NCBI RefSeq assembly: GCF_002243345.2
Contig: NZ_CP022655.2
Coordinates: 1,738,501-1,802,500, forward strand
Source: Paenibacillus sp. RUD330
Lineage (GTDB): Bacteria; Bacillota; Bacilli; Paenibacillales; Paenibacillaceae
Reading direction: 5' to 3'
DNA: 64,000 nucleotides
The translations under genes were made by a program, and so were the position numbers. The notes under the pieces are model-generated. The model had not been told where the DNA came from and ran no database searches. It was given only the letters and a program-made list of their open reading frames with translations. This document shows, piece by piece, positions 29,862-39,941 of this stretch (the stretch's first letter is position 1; every line of letters starts with the position of its first letter).

Positions 29862-30029
29862 ATCTGTCCAATAACTGGAGAGTTGTTAATAAGAAGATGG
29901 TATGGGGCAGATGGTAGAGCTATCAGACATGTAGATTATACCCATCATATAAACGCTAAAACTCATCCAGAAGCACCGCATGAGCATACTTGGACTTATG
30001 ATAAAGATGGTAATCCATCTAGAAATTAA
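29862..30029 (+). pseudogene. C-terminal toxin tip of a polymorphic toxin, orphan
   Basis: Shortly after the YD remnant another frame is open for 55 codons and ends in a TAA: PITGELLIRRWYGADGRA, then HVDYTHHINAKTHPEAPHEH, then WTYDKDGNPSRN. A His-rich module of this shape at the very C-terminus, preceded by a GELxxRRWYGxDGRA lead-in, is what the variable toxin tips of Rhs/WapA-type proteins look like. Its own start is missing and it is one frame off from the YD repeats, so it is not expressed as part of a toxin today. The activity of the tip cannot be read; the His/Glu/Asp cluster hints at a nuclease-like or metal-binding fold, which is inference. Confidence 0.6.
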
Positions 30030-30045
30030 AAGGAGAGATTAGAAA

Positions 30046-30266
30046 GTGGGATACACTGAGCTTGTCCAACGTGTAGGATGGGGTGAAGAGTTCCATTCTA
30101 TTATCTAGGTGATGAGTTCTGGATTAGTAGAAATAAAGATGGTCTCTATCTAACTCAAGGAAAGAACTCTTTTACACAATCCTTTCTTACAGCAGAAGAA
30201 TTGCTTAAAAATGCATGAATAGATGAAAAAACAATATTTGAATTATGTGAAATGATTGAAATTTAA
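30046..30266 (+). pseudogene. Broken immunity-protein gene paired with the toxin tip
   Basis: It begins with a GTG preceded by AAAGGAGAG at 30028-30036, which overlaps the end of the toxin tip, the usual toxin-immunity arrangement. Frame 1 reads VGYTELVQRVGWGEEFHSII then a TAG at 30106; a one-base shift restores FYYLGDEFWISRNKDGLYLTQ and TQSFLTAEELLKN, then a TGA at 30216, then DEKTIFELCEMIEI and TAA. So one frameshift and one nonsense change separate it from an intact acidic protein of about 75 residues. That size, acidity and place fit an immunity protein. Confidence 0.62.
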
Positions 30267-30277
30267 TATTTGAACTG

Positions 30278-30308
30278 ACCTTGGCTTCAAGCCTTTCAAG
30301 GTTTTTTA
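30278..30308 (+). terminator. Terminator after the toxin-immunity remnant
   Basis: ACCTT/AAGGT with an inner GGC/GCC pairing, then six T. It closes the remnant; the AT-rich stretch 30309-30440 behind it holds nothing I recognise. Confidence 0.6.
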
Positions 30309-30442
30309 GTGTTCTCTAAAATAAAGAAATTTAGGGTATAGAATTACTTTCATATATAAAGACACCTATAGAAATGAGTTTTATATTAATATTTTCTGAT
30401 TATTTTTATTTGGTTTATTAATTTAATGGAGCGGGCCACTGG

Positions 30443-30471
30443 TTGACAACTTCCACCACCCGGCTTATAGT
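30443..30471 (+). promoter_or_regulatory. Sigma-A promoter of the thiamine operon
   Basis: Perfect TTGACA (30443-30448), 17-base spacer, TATAGT (30466-30471). Transcription should begin near 30478, just before the TPP aptamer. Confidence 0.8.
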
Positions 30472-30486
30472 CATACCAAGATATCC

Positions 30487-30575
30487 ACTAGGGGCGCCCG
30501 CACGGGCTGAGATAAAGCGCAAGCTTTGGTCCCTTCGAACCTGATCTGGGTCATGCCAGCGTAGGAAAGTGGTCG
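30487..30575 (+). promoter_or_regulatory. TPP riboswitch (THI element)
   Basis: The conserved blocks are all present and in order: AGGGGCGCCC, GGGCTGAGAT, CCCTTCGAACCTGATCTGG, then TCATGCCAGCGTAGGAAAG. The aptamer binds thiamine pyrophosphate and should shut off the thiamine operon when TPP is plentiful. It lies right after a sigma-A promoter and before an intrinsic terminator, the normal Gram-positive arrangement. Confidence 0.95.
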
Positions 30576-30608
30576 AACATGCCTTTTATTTGGCCTGTGC
30601 CTCTTTTC

Positions 30609-30636
30609 GCCGCTTCCAGACCGGAGGCGGCTTTTT
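30609..30636 (+). terminator. Riboswitch-linked intrinsic terminator
   Basis: GCCGCTTCC (30609-30617) pairs with GGAGGCGGC (30623-30631) with one wobble, followed by five T. It lies 34 bases after the aptamer and is the likely expression platform. Confidence 0.85.
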
Positions 30637-30798
30637 GCCGTCCTCCGGCGGAAAGCGGAGGAAGAGCAGGCGCACCCGATCTGCTAACCGCAATCTGCCG
30701 ATGAAGGCGGATGCGGCGAGTAGAATGTCCTGGACAGCCTGCGTTTTTTCAACGCAGACAACCGGAACTTGAGGCATGACCGGCATTTCCAAGCGTGC

Positions 30799-30838
30799 AG
30801 CCCCCTGGCGGATATCATGATCCGTTAAGGGGGCTTTT
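30799..30838 (+). promoter_or_regulatory. Second hairpin covering the thiC ribosome site
   Basis: AGCCCCC (30799-30805) pairs with GGGGGCT (30829-30835), with further pairing inside, then TTTT. The 3' arm contains AAGGGGG (30827-30833), the only candidate ribosome site for thiC at ATG 30847. So the hairpin can act as a late terminator and also hide the ribosome site. The stretch 30640-30798 between the two hairpins holds only a small CTGCGTT/AACGCAG stem (30739-30757). Confidence 0.6.
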
Positions 30839-30840
30839 GA

Positions 30841-33803
<2,963 letters not shown>

Positions 33804-33817
<14 letters not shown>

Positions 33818-34685
33818 GTTCAGCCTGTACGTCATTACGGGCGAGGGCTGCCATCCCGGAAGAAGGCTGGAGGATGTCATGCGGGAGACGCTTGAGGGAG
33901 GAGCGGATATCCTGCAGCTGCGGGACAAAAAAGCTTCGCTGCGGGAGCTGGGAGAGAAAGCGGGCCTGCTGCGCAGGCTTACGAGGGAGTACGGAGTGCC
34001 GTTCATCGTGAACGACCATCCGCTGCTCGCGCTTGAATCCGATGCCGACGGCGTCCATCTCGGGCAGGACGATCTATCCATCGCCGATGCGCGGGAGCTG
34101 CTCGGTCCGGAACGGATCGTCGGCATCAGCACCCACAGCCTGGAGCAGGCCTTGAAGGCCGAGACGGCCGGCGCCGACTATATCGGAGTCGGGCCGGTGT
34201 ATCCGACGGCAACCAAGCCGGGCCGGGCGGCGGTCACGCTGGACTACGTCCGCCAGGCGGCGCGGCATGTTCGCATCCCCTGGACGGCAATCGGCGGCAT
34301 CCATCCCGGCAATGCAGGCGAGGTGCTCGCCGCAGGGGCCAGGAGATTGTGCGCCGTCTCCGCGGTTGTCGGCAGCTCCGATCCCGCAGCCGTCTGCCGG
34401 GAGCTGAGGAGCCTCATCGCTGCCGCAAGCGAGGCTGCAGCCGGTTTGAACGCTTCATCGGGAGCTGCTTCCCGACCGGGCAGCCCGCTTCGGCTCACCT
34501 TGAACGGCAAGGAAATCCTTACGCCATCGGCAACGCTTCAGGAGCTGGTCGAGTCGCATGGCCTATCCGGCCAGAGGATTGTCGCCGAAGCGGATGGAAT
34601 CATCCTGCCGCGCGGCGATTGGAGCCGGCATCGGCTGGCGGATGGAATGAAGATCGAGCTGGTCCACTTTGTAGGGGGAGGCTGA
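33804..34685 (+). CDS. thiE: ThiE-ThiS fusion: thiamine phosphate synthase with sulfur carrier
   Basis: 294 residues. Residues about 5-210 are ThiE: YVITGEGCHPGR, DILQLRDKKAS, FIVNDHPLLALESDADGVHLGQDD, GISTHS, DYIGVGPVYPTATKPG and TAIGGIHPGN. After a 15-residue Ala/Ser linker comes a complete ThiS beta-grasp domain (LRLTLNGKEILTP ... LADGMKIELVHFVGGG) ending in the free Gly-Gly needed for thiocarboxylate formation. These are separate proteins in Bacillus. ATG 33804 has AGAGAGG upstream and lies inside the thiF 3' end (14-base overlap). There is no stop or ribosome site between the parts, so a fusion is the simplest reading. Confidence 0.88.
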
Positions 34686-34688
34686 GTG

Positions 34689-35729
34689 ATGGATGATGAA
34701 ATGAAGGCTCAAGCAGCGGCTCATGCAGCGGCTCATGCAGAGTCTCGGACAGAGACTCGAACAGAGACTCGAACAGAGGCTCAGACAGAGGCTCGGACAG
34801 AGTCCCAGACAGAGGCTCGGACAGAGTCCCGTACCGAGTATCGAACCGAAGCTCGAACCGATGGTCCTGCCGCTGTCCGAATCGCTGGCCATGCGAAGCC
34901 TCAGCCGGAGCGGGGGCTGGACCGGGATGCCTGGAAGGTGGGCGAGACCTGGCTTTCCTCGCGCTTTTTCCTCGGAACGGGCCGCTTCCCGAGCCCGGCC
35001 GTCATGCAGCAGGCGCTGCGGGCAAGCGGTGCGGAGGTCATTACGTTCGCCGTCCGCCGCGTCAATCTGGAGCAGCCTGAAGACGATTCGATCCTGCAGC
35101 ATCTGCCCGAAGAAAAGTTGATCTACCTTCCCAATACGTCGGGCGCAGGCAATGCGGACGAGGCGGTGAGGATCGCGCGCCTGGCCAGAGCGGCCGGGCT
35201 TGGCAGCTGGATCAAGGTGGAGATCAGCGCGGATCCGCGCACGCTGCTGCCCGATCCGCTGGAGACGCTGAAAGCGACGGATAGGCTTGCGGCCGAAGGC
35301 TTCACGGTGCTGCCTTACATCTCGGACGATCCCGTCCTTTGCCGTCGTCTGGCCGAAGCCGGAGCGGCGGCCGTCATGCCGGGAGGAGCCCCGATCGGGA
35401 CCGGACTCGGCATCCTGAACCCGTACAACCTCGGGCTGATCGCGGAGGAATCGCCGGTTCCCGTCATCGTGGACGCCGGACTCGGCTCGGCGAAGGACGC
35501 CGCTCTGGCGATGGAGCTCGGGGCATCCGCCGTGCTGGCCAATACGCCGGTGGCGCGGGCGGCAGATCCCGTGGCGATGGCCGAAGCGATGGCGCTCGCG
35601 ATCCGCGCCGGCCGGTTGGCCAGGCTCGCCGGCCGCATCCCCGCGCTTCCCTATGCCTCCGCGAGCAGCACGGAAGCCGGCGCCCTGTACCCGCGCCAAG
35701 CCGATCGCTCGGGAGCGTGGAGGCAGTGA
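34689..35729 (+). CDS. thiG: Thiazole synthase ThiG with repeat-built N-terminal extension
   Basis: Builds the thiazole phosphate from deoxyxylulose phosphate, dehydroglycine and ThiS-thiocarboxylate. The catalytic part starts near residue 82 (WKVGETWLSSRFFLGTGRFPS) and includes ITFAVRRVNL, YLPNTSGAGNADEAVRIARLAR, the Schiff-base lysine in SWIKVEIS, and AVMPGGAPIGTGLGI. Normal ThiG is about 256 residues; this one is 346, because about 80 residues at the front are a low-complexity run of four-residue repeats (RTET, RTEA, QTEA). ATG 34689 follows GGGGGAGG; a GTG just before it is also possible. The extension has no known function. Confidence 0.92.
   Translation: MDDEMKAQAAAHAAAHAESRTETRTETRTEAQTEARTESQTEARTESRTEYRTEARTDGPAAVRIAGHAKPQPERGLDRDAWKVGETWLSSRFFLGTGRFPSPAVMQQALRASGAEVITFAVRRVNLEQPEDDSILQHLPEEKLIYLPNTSGAGNADEAVRIARLARAAGLGSWIKVEISADPRTLLPDPLETLKATDRLAAEGFTVLPYISDDPVLCRRLAEAGAAAVMPGGAPIGTGLGILNPYNLGLIAEESPVPVIVDAGLGSAKDAALAMELGASAVLANTPVARAADPVAMAEAMALAIRAGRLARLAGRIPALPYASASSTEAGALYPRQADRSGAWRQ
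34738..34860 (+). repeat. 12-bp tandem repeats at the start of thiG
   Basis: About ten degenerate copies of a 12-bp unit (GAACAGAGACTC type). Each encodes four residues, so copy changes keep frame. Confidence 0.85.
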
Positions 35730-36916
35730 GGGAAAGGGTGCTCATCCTCGGAGGCGGCATCATCGGGCTGAGCTGCGCTTACGAGGCGGCAAGAGACGGA
35801 AACCGCGAGGTGACGATCATCGACAAGGGCGGCTTCGGCGGGCAGGCAACGGGAGCGGCGGCGGGCATGCTGGCACCGTACTCGGAAAATGCCGAGCAGC
35901 CGGATGCTTTCTTCCAGCTGTGCGCCGACAGCCTGCTCCGTTATCCGGATTGGGCGGCAGACATTGAGGAAGCCAGCGGCATGAAGGTCGAGCTCAAGCG
36001 CACCGGCAGCGTCGGCGTCGCTTATCATGAAGCGGATCTGCTCCCGCTGCGCTCGAGGCTGGACTGGCAGCGGGCGGCCGGCAGCGGAGCCGAGCTGCTG
36101 AGCGCCGCCGAGCTGGCCCGTCTGGAGCCGCTGCTCGCGCGGGGAGCGGCGGGCGGCATCTACACGCCGTCCGAAGCCCACGTCGAGGCGCCCCGCCTCG
36201 CTGCGGCGCTGGCGGAGGCTTGCAGGCTGGCCGGAATCAGGATGATAAGCGGAGCCGGCAGCCTGCGGGAGCTTGCCTTGCCGACAGCCGGTTCCGGGGA
36301 GCGGTCCGTCGCTCTCTCGACGGATTATTCGGGAGAACACGAGGCCGACAGGCTGCTGATCTGCACAGGCGCCTGGTCCGGGGAATTCGAGCGGATGTTC
36401 GGCTTGCCGGAGTCCATCCATCCGATCCGCGGTCAGATCTGCGCCTTCGACGTGCCAGACGGCGCGGTCAGGCATATGGTGTTTTCAAGTCAGGCCTACT
36501 GGGTCGGCAAATCGGGGAATGCCCTCGCATGCGGCGCTTCTGAGGATGTCGCCGGATTCGACGCCTCGGTCACGGAGAAGGGAATCGGGCGGCTGGAGCG
36601 GTGGAGCAGCCGGATATTCCCTTTCCTGGAAGGCGCGCGTCCCAAGCTGCGCTGGGCCGGGCTGAGGCCGGCCACCCGCGACGGGCGTCCGCTGATCGGC
36701 GCCTTGAGCGATCATCCTCAGGTCATCGTGGCGGCCGGCCATTACCGCAACGGCATTCTGCTTGCTCCTGCGACCGCAGCGGCCGTCACGGAGCTGCTGG
36801 ATGGAACGAAGCCGGATCGGATCGCTTCCTTTTCCCCGGAACGGTTCGCGCCAGCGGCAAGGGGCGGAGCGGAAGCGGCCAGAGGCATTTCGGTCAGGGA
36901 GGGATTCCTTTGCTAG
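35726..36916 (+). CDS. thiO: Glycine oxidase ThiO
   Basis: FAD enzyme that oxidises glycine to the imine used by ThiG; it replaces ThiH in aerobic Bacilli. 396 residues. FAD-binding LILGGGIIGLSCAYEAARDG at residues about 6-25, then DKGGFGGQATGAAAGMLAP, and the C-terminal WAGLRPATRDGRPLIGAL and GHYRNGILLAPATA are typical. The frame is open further upstream, but GTG 35726 gives the conserved N-terminus and overlaps the thiG stop by four bases (GTGA), so translation is coupled. Confidence 0.92.
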   Translation: MRERVLILGGGIIGLSCAYEAARDGNREVTIIDKGGFGGQATGAAAGMLAPYSENAEQPDAFFQLCADSLLRYPDWAADIEEASGMKVELKRTGSVGVAYHEADLLPLRSRLDWQRAAGSGAELLSAAELARLEPLLARGAAGGIYTPSEAHVEAPRLAAALAEACRLAGIRMISGAGSLRELALPTAGSGERSVALSTDYSGEHEADRLLICTGAWSGEFERMFGLPESIHPIRGQICAFDVPDGAVRHMVFSSQAYWVGKSGNALACGASEDVAGFDASVTEKGIGRLERWSSRIFPFLEGARPKLRWAGLRPATRDGRPLIGALSDHPQVIVAAGHYRNGILLAPATAAAVTELLDGTKPDRIASFSPERFAPAARGGAEAARGISVREGFLC

Positions 36917-37773
36917 AGACGGCTGCCGGGCAAGGCGACGGGCTGCGGGGAGGCGGGATTAGGAAGGTGCTGACGATCGCAGGCTCGGATTCCGGAGGAG
37001 GCGCGGGCATTCAAGCGGATCTGAAGACGTTCCAGGAGCTCGGCACATTCGGCATGAGCGTCATCACCGCGGTGACGGCGCAAAATACAGTCGGCGTGCA
37101 CGGGGTCTACCCTCTCCCGGTTGAAGCGGTGGAGGCTCAGCTCGACGCCGTCATGGGCGATATCGGAGCCGATGCCGTCAAGACGGGCATGCTGTTCTCG
37201 CCGGACATCATCCATGCGGCAGCTTCGAGGCTGGAGAAGGTCGCGGCCCTCAAGCTCGTGGTCGATCCCGTCATGATTTCCAAGCATGGCTCCCGGCTGC
37301 TGCGGGAGGATGCGGCTGAAGCGCTTCGTCTGCGGCTGCTGCCTCTGGCGGAGGTCGTTACGCCTAACATTCCGGAAGCCTGCGCCTTGCTCGGTCTGAA
37401 GGAGAAGGAGATCGGGAGCCTCGAGGCGATGAAGGACGCTTCCAAGGAAATGCTGAAATTCGGGTGCAGGCATGTCTTTCTTAAAGGCGGCCATCTGGCC
37501 GGGTCGGAAGCCGCCGCAGACGTTCTCCTGTCCGCCTCTCTTCCGGACGGCCCCGTCGTGCTGACAGCTTCGCGCATTCCGACGGTCCATACCCATGGGA
37601 CCGGCTGCACGATCGCCTCCGCGCTTGCCGCCCTGCTCGCAAGAGGCCTGGACATGGAGGAGGCGGCGAGGGGGGCCAAGGCGTTCACACTTGCGGCGAT
37701 CGCATCGGGCGGGCCGCTCGGAGCAGGCACCGGCGCGCTCTGGCATGCCGCCTGGCGCAGTGCGGACAGCTGA
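36910..37773 (+). CDS. thiD: Hydroxymethylpyrimidine/phosphomethylpyrimidine kinase ThiD
   Basis: Phosphorylates hydroxymethylpyrimidine twice to the diphosphate used by ThiE. 287 residues. KVLTIAGSDSGGGAGIQADLKTF, AVTAQNTVGV, VVDPVMISKHG, and HTHGTGCTIASALAA (anion hole and catalytic Cys/Gly loop) are all present. TTG 36910 has AGGGAGGGA six bases upstream and overlaps the thiO stop by seven bases. It has about 18 residues before the conserved core, longer than usual. Last thiamine gene of the operon; the tail has no obvious terminator. Confidence 0.93.
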   Translation: MLETAAGQGDGLRGGGIRKVLTIAGSDSGGGAGIQADLKTFQELGTFGMSVITAVTAQNTVGVHGVYPLPVEAVEAQLDAVMGDIGADAVKTGMLFSPDIIHAAASRLEKVAALKLVVDPVMISKHGSRLLREDAAEALRLRLLPLAEVVTPNIPEACALLGLKEKEIGSLEAMKDASKEMLKFGCRHVFLKGGHLAGSEAAADVLLSASLPDGPVVLTASRIPTVHTHGTGCTIASALAALLARGLDMEEAARGAKAFTLAAIASGGPLGAGTGALWHAAWRSADS

Positions 37774-37821
37774 GGTTCCGCGCTGCTTGCAACGTCATGG
37801 TATCCGCCTGCCGGGCAGCCG

Positions 37822-37830
37822 CATAGGATA
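37822..37830 (+). promoter_or_regulatory. Possible sigma-K -10 element
   Basis: CATAGGATA fits CATANNNTA, the -10 consensus of the late mother-cell sigma factor, 32 bases before the ATG at 37863. A good -35 (AC) was not seen at the usual distance. Confidence 0.35.
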
Positions 37831-37862
37831 ACAGTACTATGCATGGGTGGAGGAGCTTGACG

Positions 37863-38645
37863 ATGAAGACGAACGGTAGGCCCGCAAAGGGCAGCAAACC
37901 TTATGTACCCGGCGGGGCGCCGCTCGCGCCGAAAGCCAGGAGCCAGCAGGGAGGCAAAGGCAAGCAATCTTCCAGGCCTTTGTACCACTATGACAATCCC
38001 AACATATCGGAGATCGATTGGCTGGACGATATTCCGGCCCCTGTCCGCGTCCCGTTGGAGGCCAAGGAAAGCGGAGTCCCCAAGGTCAAGCTTCACGGCG
38101 TTGCCTTGGAGCGCGTCTCGGACACGCTGCCCTGGGCCGGAACGGAGCCGGAAGCCGAGTTCAAGCCATCGGCGCCAGCAGAGGCCGCCCTGTCGGGTTA
38201 TAGGGAGCAGCGTGAAGAGATTTTGGCGGAAAAAGATCGGCCCGGATATGACGTGAGCGAGATCCGATACAGCTCGGCTCTGTCCGTCCGCGCTCCGGGG
38301 CCGGCGCGGCTGCTGCCGCGGCAGGCGTTGGCCGAAGAGATCGGGCCGGCCTCTCCCGATGACGCCGCAAGGGAGACTGTGAAGGGTGCTTGCGTGCAGC
38401 ACGGAACGATTCCGTTCGCTTTCCGGGACCGCGCCAGGATCGACCTGATCATTCCGCTGCAGACTCCTTTCCTGGACAGCGGGTATTCGTTCGTCTGCTC
38501 CCTCGATGTTCCGCATTGCCACGCTGTCGTGCGCGCCAAGCTGACGGCAGAGGCGGTGGTCACCCTCATCCGCACGCAGGAAGAGGGCAATGCACGAGGC
38601 CGAATCGATTGGATCGCCGCCGGCAGGCTGCAGGACGGGTCCTGA
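37863..38645 (+). CDS. Hypothetical protein with basic N-terminus
   Basis: 260 residues, no signal peptide or membrane span. The first about 40 residues are basic and Gly/Pro/Lys-rich (NGRPAKGSKPYVPGGAPLAPKARSQQ). The middle is acidic and Pro-rich. The last about 85 residues look folded (IPFAFRDRARIDLIIPLQTP, CSLDVPHCHAVVRAKLTAEAVVTLI, RGRIDWIAAGRL). I recognise no family. It stands alone between the thiamine operon and a perfect-palindrome terminator, at the head of the glycan locus, and its basic tail resembles those of several proteins downstream, so a spore-surface role is possible. ATG 37863 has GTGGAGGAG at correct distance. Confidence 0.65.
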   Translation: MKTNGRPAKGSKPYVPGGAPLAPKARSQQGGKGKQSSRPLYHYDNPNISEIDWLDDIPAPVRVPLEAKESGVPKVKLHGVALERVSDTLPWAGTEPEAEFKPSAPAEAALSGYREQREEILAEKDRPGYDVSEIRYSSALSVRAPGPARLLPRQALAEEIGPASPDDAARETVKGACVQHGTIPFAFRDRARIDLIIPLQTPFLDSGYSFVCSLDVPHCHAVVRAKLTAEAVVTLIRTQEEGNARGRIDWIAAGRLQDGS

Positions 38646-38966
38646 AAGCGGCCGGGCGGAGCCGTCTCCATGTCCCGGTAATGGAGGGATGAACGGATTC
38701 ATGGATCATGGCATTCCATGCTGCACGAGTGAATGACCCCATAAATCAACCAATGAATAGAGGAGTGGATAGATGGCCGAATCGACGGATGGGCCGAAGT
38801 CGAATCGATAAGCGAATAAAACAGGCTGCTGGAAGAGCTGCGCGGAATTCATCCCGGGATGAATTCCGCGCAGCTCTTTTTTAATTCCCCTCCCCGGTTA
38901 TCCCGCCTGTACAAATGCCGTGCCATCGTTCCTGCTCTCTCATAAGCTGGCAAGTAGTGAGGTGAA
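38646..38966 (+). other. Intergenic stretch with one very strong terminator
   Basis: 321 bases without a convincing gene. It contains the terminator at 38833-38882 and, before it, a 12-codon reading frame at 38773 preceded by GAGGAG that I cannot support as a gene. Confidence 0.5.
38833..38882 (+). terminator. Long perfect-palindrome terminator
   Basis: A 46-base palindrome (38833-38878) without any loop bases in DNA form is followed by a T-run. As RNA it forms a stem of about 21 pairs. Confidence 0.85.
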
Positions 38967-39941
38967 ATGATGAGAGACGCACGCTCGAGAAGCCAAGGCG
39001 GACGTCGGGAAGGGACAGGAGCCGAGCGAGGGAACGAAGGCGCCTGGAAATCTGGCGGCTTCGCGGCCAAAGTCCGGCCTGCCGGTACGGGAAAGGGCAG
39101 GAATGGGCGCCGATCGGCAGGCAAGCCTCCAGCCTCCGGCCCGACTTCCGCATCCGGAGCGGAAGCCCGCGATTCAGACGGCGCACCGCCGTTCTTGTCG
39201 GTCATTGTTCCGGTCATGAATGAACGGCGCACGATTGCAGCCGTGTTGAAGCAGGCTGCGAAAATCCATCCGCACACGGAGCTGATAGTCGTCGCCAACG
39301 GCTCCACCGACGGATCCGCGGAAGCGGCCGAACGCTGCGGCGCCAAGGTGATCCGATACCGGAGTCCTCTCGGACATGATGTCGGCCGCGCCGTAGGCGC
39401 CCGTGCGGCCCAAGGAGAGATCCTCCTTTTCCTGGACGGGGACATGGTGTTGTCCGCCGCCAAGCTAAGGCCGTTTGTCGATGCGATCGCCCGCGGCGGA
39501 GCGGATGTCGCCTTGAACGATTATTCCGGTCCTGTCCATACATCCCGGGTCCATCCCGTCGTGCTGGCGAAGCATGCCCTCAACGAGATGCTGCGCCGCC
39601 CGGACCTCAAAGGAACTTCGCTCACCGCCGTCCCTCACGCGATGTCGAGGCGCGCATTGGCGGTTATCGGAACGGAATCGCTGCTTGTTCCGCCGCTTGC
39701 CCACGCCAAGGCGGCAGCGGCGGGACTTCGAATCGTCCTGCCGATCCGGGTCGATGTCGGCCGCCGCAACCGGCCGCGCCGCGAGCGAGAGCGGTTAAGG
39801 CCGCTTCACCGTCTCATAATCGGAGATCATCTCGAAGCGATCGCCTGGCTGTCGAGGCAAGCCGCGGCCGAAAAAGAAGCTCCTGTCCTTCCTGAACCCG
39901 ACAATGCGGAAAAAACCGGTCATGGGGGAGGGGCGGAATGA
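38967..39941 (+). CDS. GT2 glycosyltransferase with basic N-terminal tail
   Basis: 324 residues. Residues 1-72 are Arg/Gly/Lys-rich and low-complexity. The GT-A core follows: LSVIVPVMNERRTIAAVL, LIVVANGSTDGSAEAAE, YRSPLGHDVGRAVGARAA and the metal-binding LFLDGDM (DxD-like). The later part HAMSRRALAVIGTESLLVPP and DVGRRNRPRRERER carries a further basic patch. Soluble, so it works in the cytoplasm or mother cell. First gene of a five-gene operon; its stop overlaps the next start by four bases (ATGA), so the two products are made together. Confidence 0.82.
   Translation: MMRDARSRSQGGRREGTGAERGNEGAWKSGGFAAKVRPAGTGKGRNGRRSAGKPPASGPTSASGAEARDSDGAPPFLSVIVPVMNERRTIAAVLKQAAKIHPHTELIVVANGSTDGSAEAAERCGAKVIRYRSPLGHDVGRAVGARAAQGEILLFLDGDMVLSAAKLRPFVDAIARGGADVALNDYSGPVHTSRVHPVVLAKHALNEMLRRPDLKGTSLTAVPHAMSRRALAVIGTESLLVPPLAHAKAAAAGLRIVLPIRVDVGRRNRPRRERERLRPLHRLIIGDHLEAIAWLSRQAAAEKEAPVLPEPDNAEKTGHGGGAE

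Noticed and set aside
29235-30440. Insertion sequence or prophage in the AT-rich island
   Set aside because: No transposase, integrase or terminal inverted repeats were seen; only the Rhs-type remnant is recognisable.
38773-38811. 12-codon reading frame with a good ribosome site before the palindromic terminator
   Set aside because: Too short to support; no other evidence. An overlapping 43-codon frame at 38753 reads through the terminator and is equally weak.
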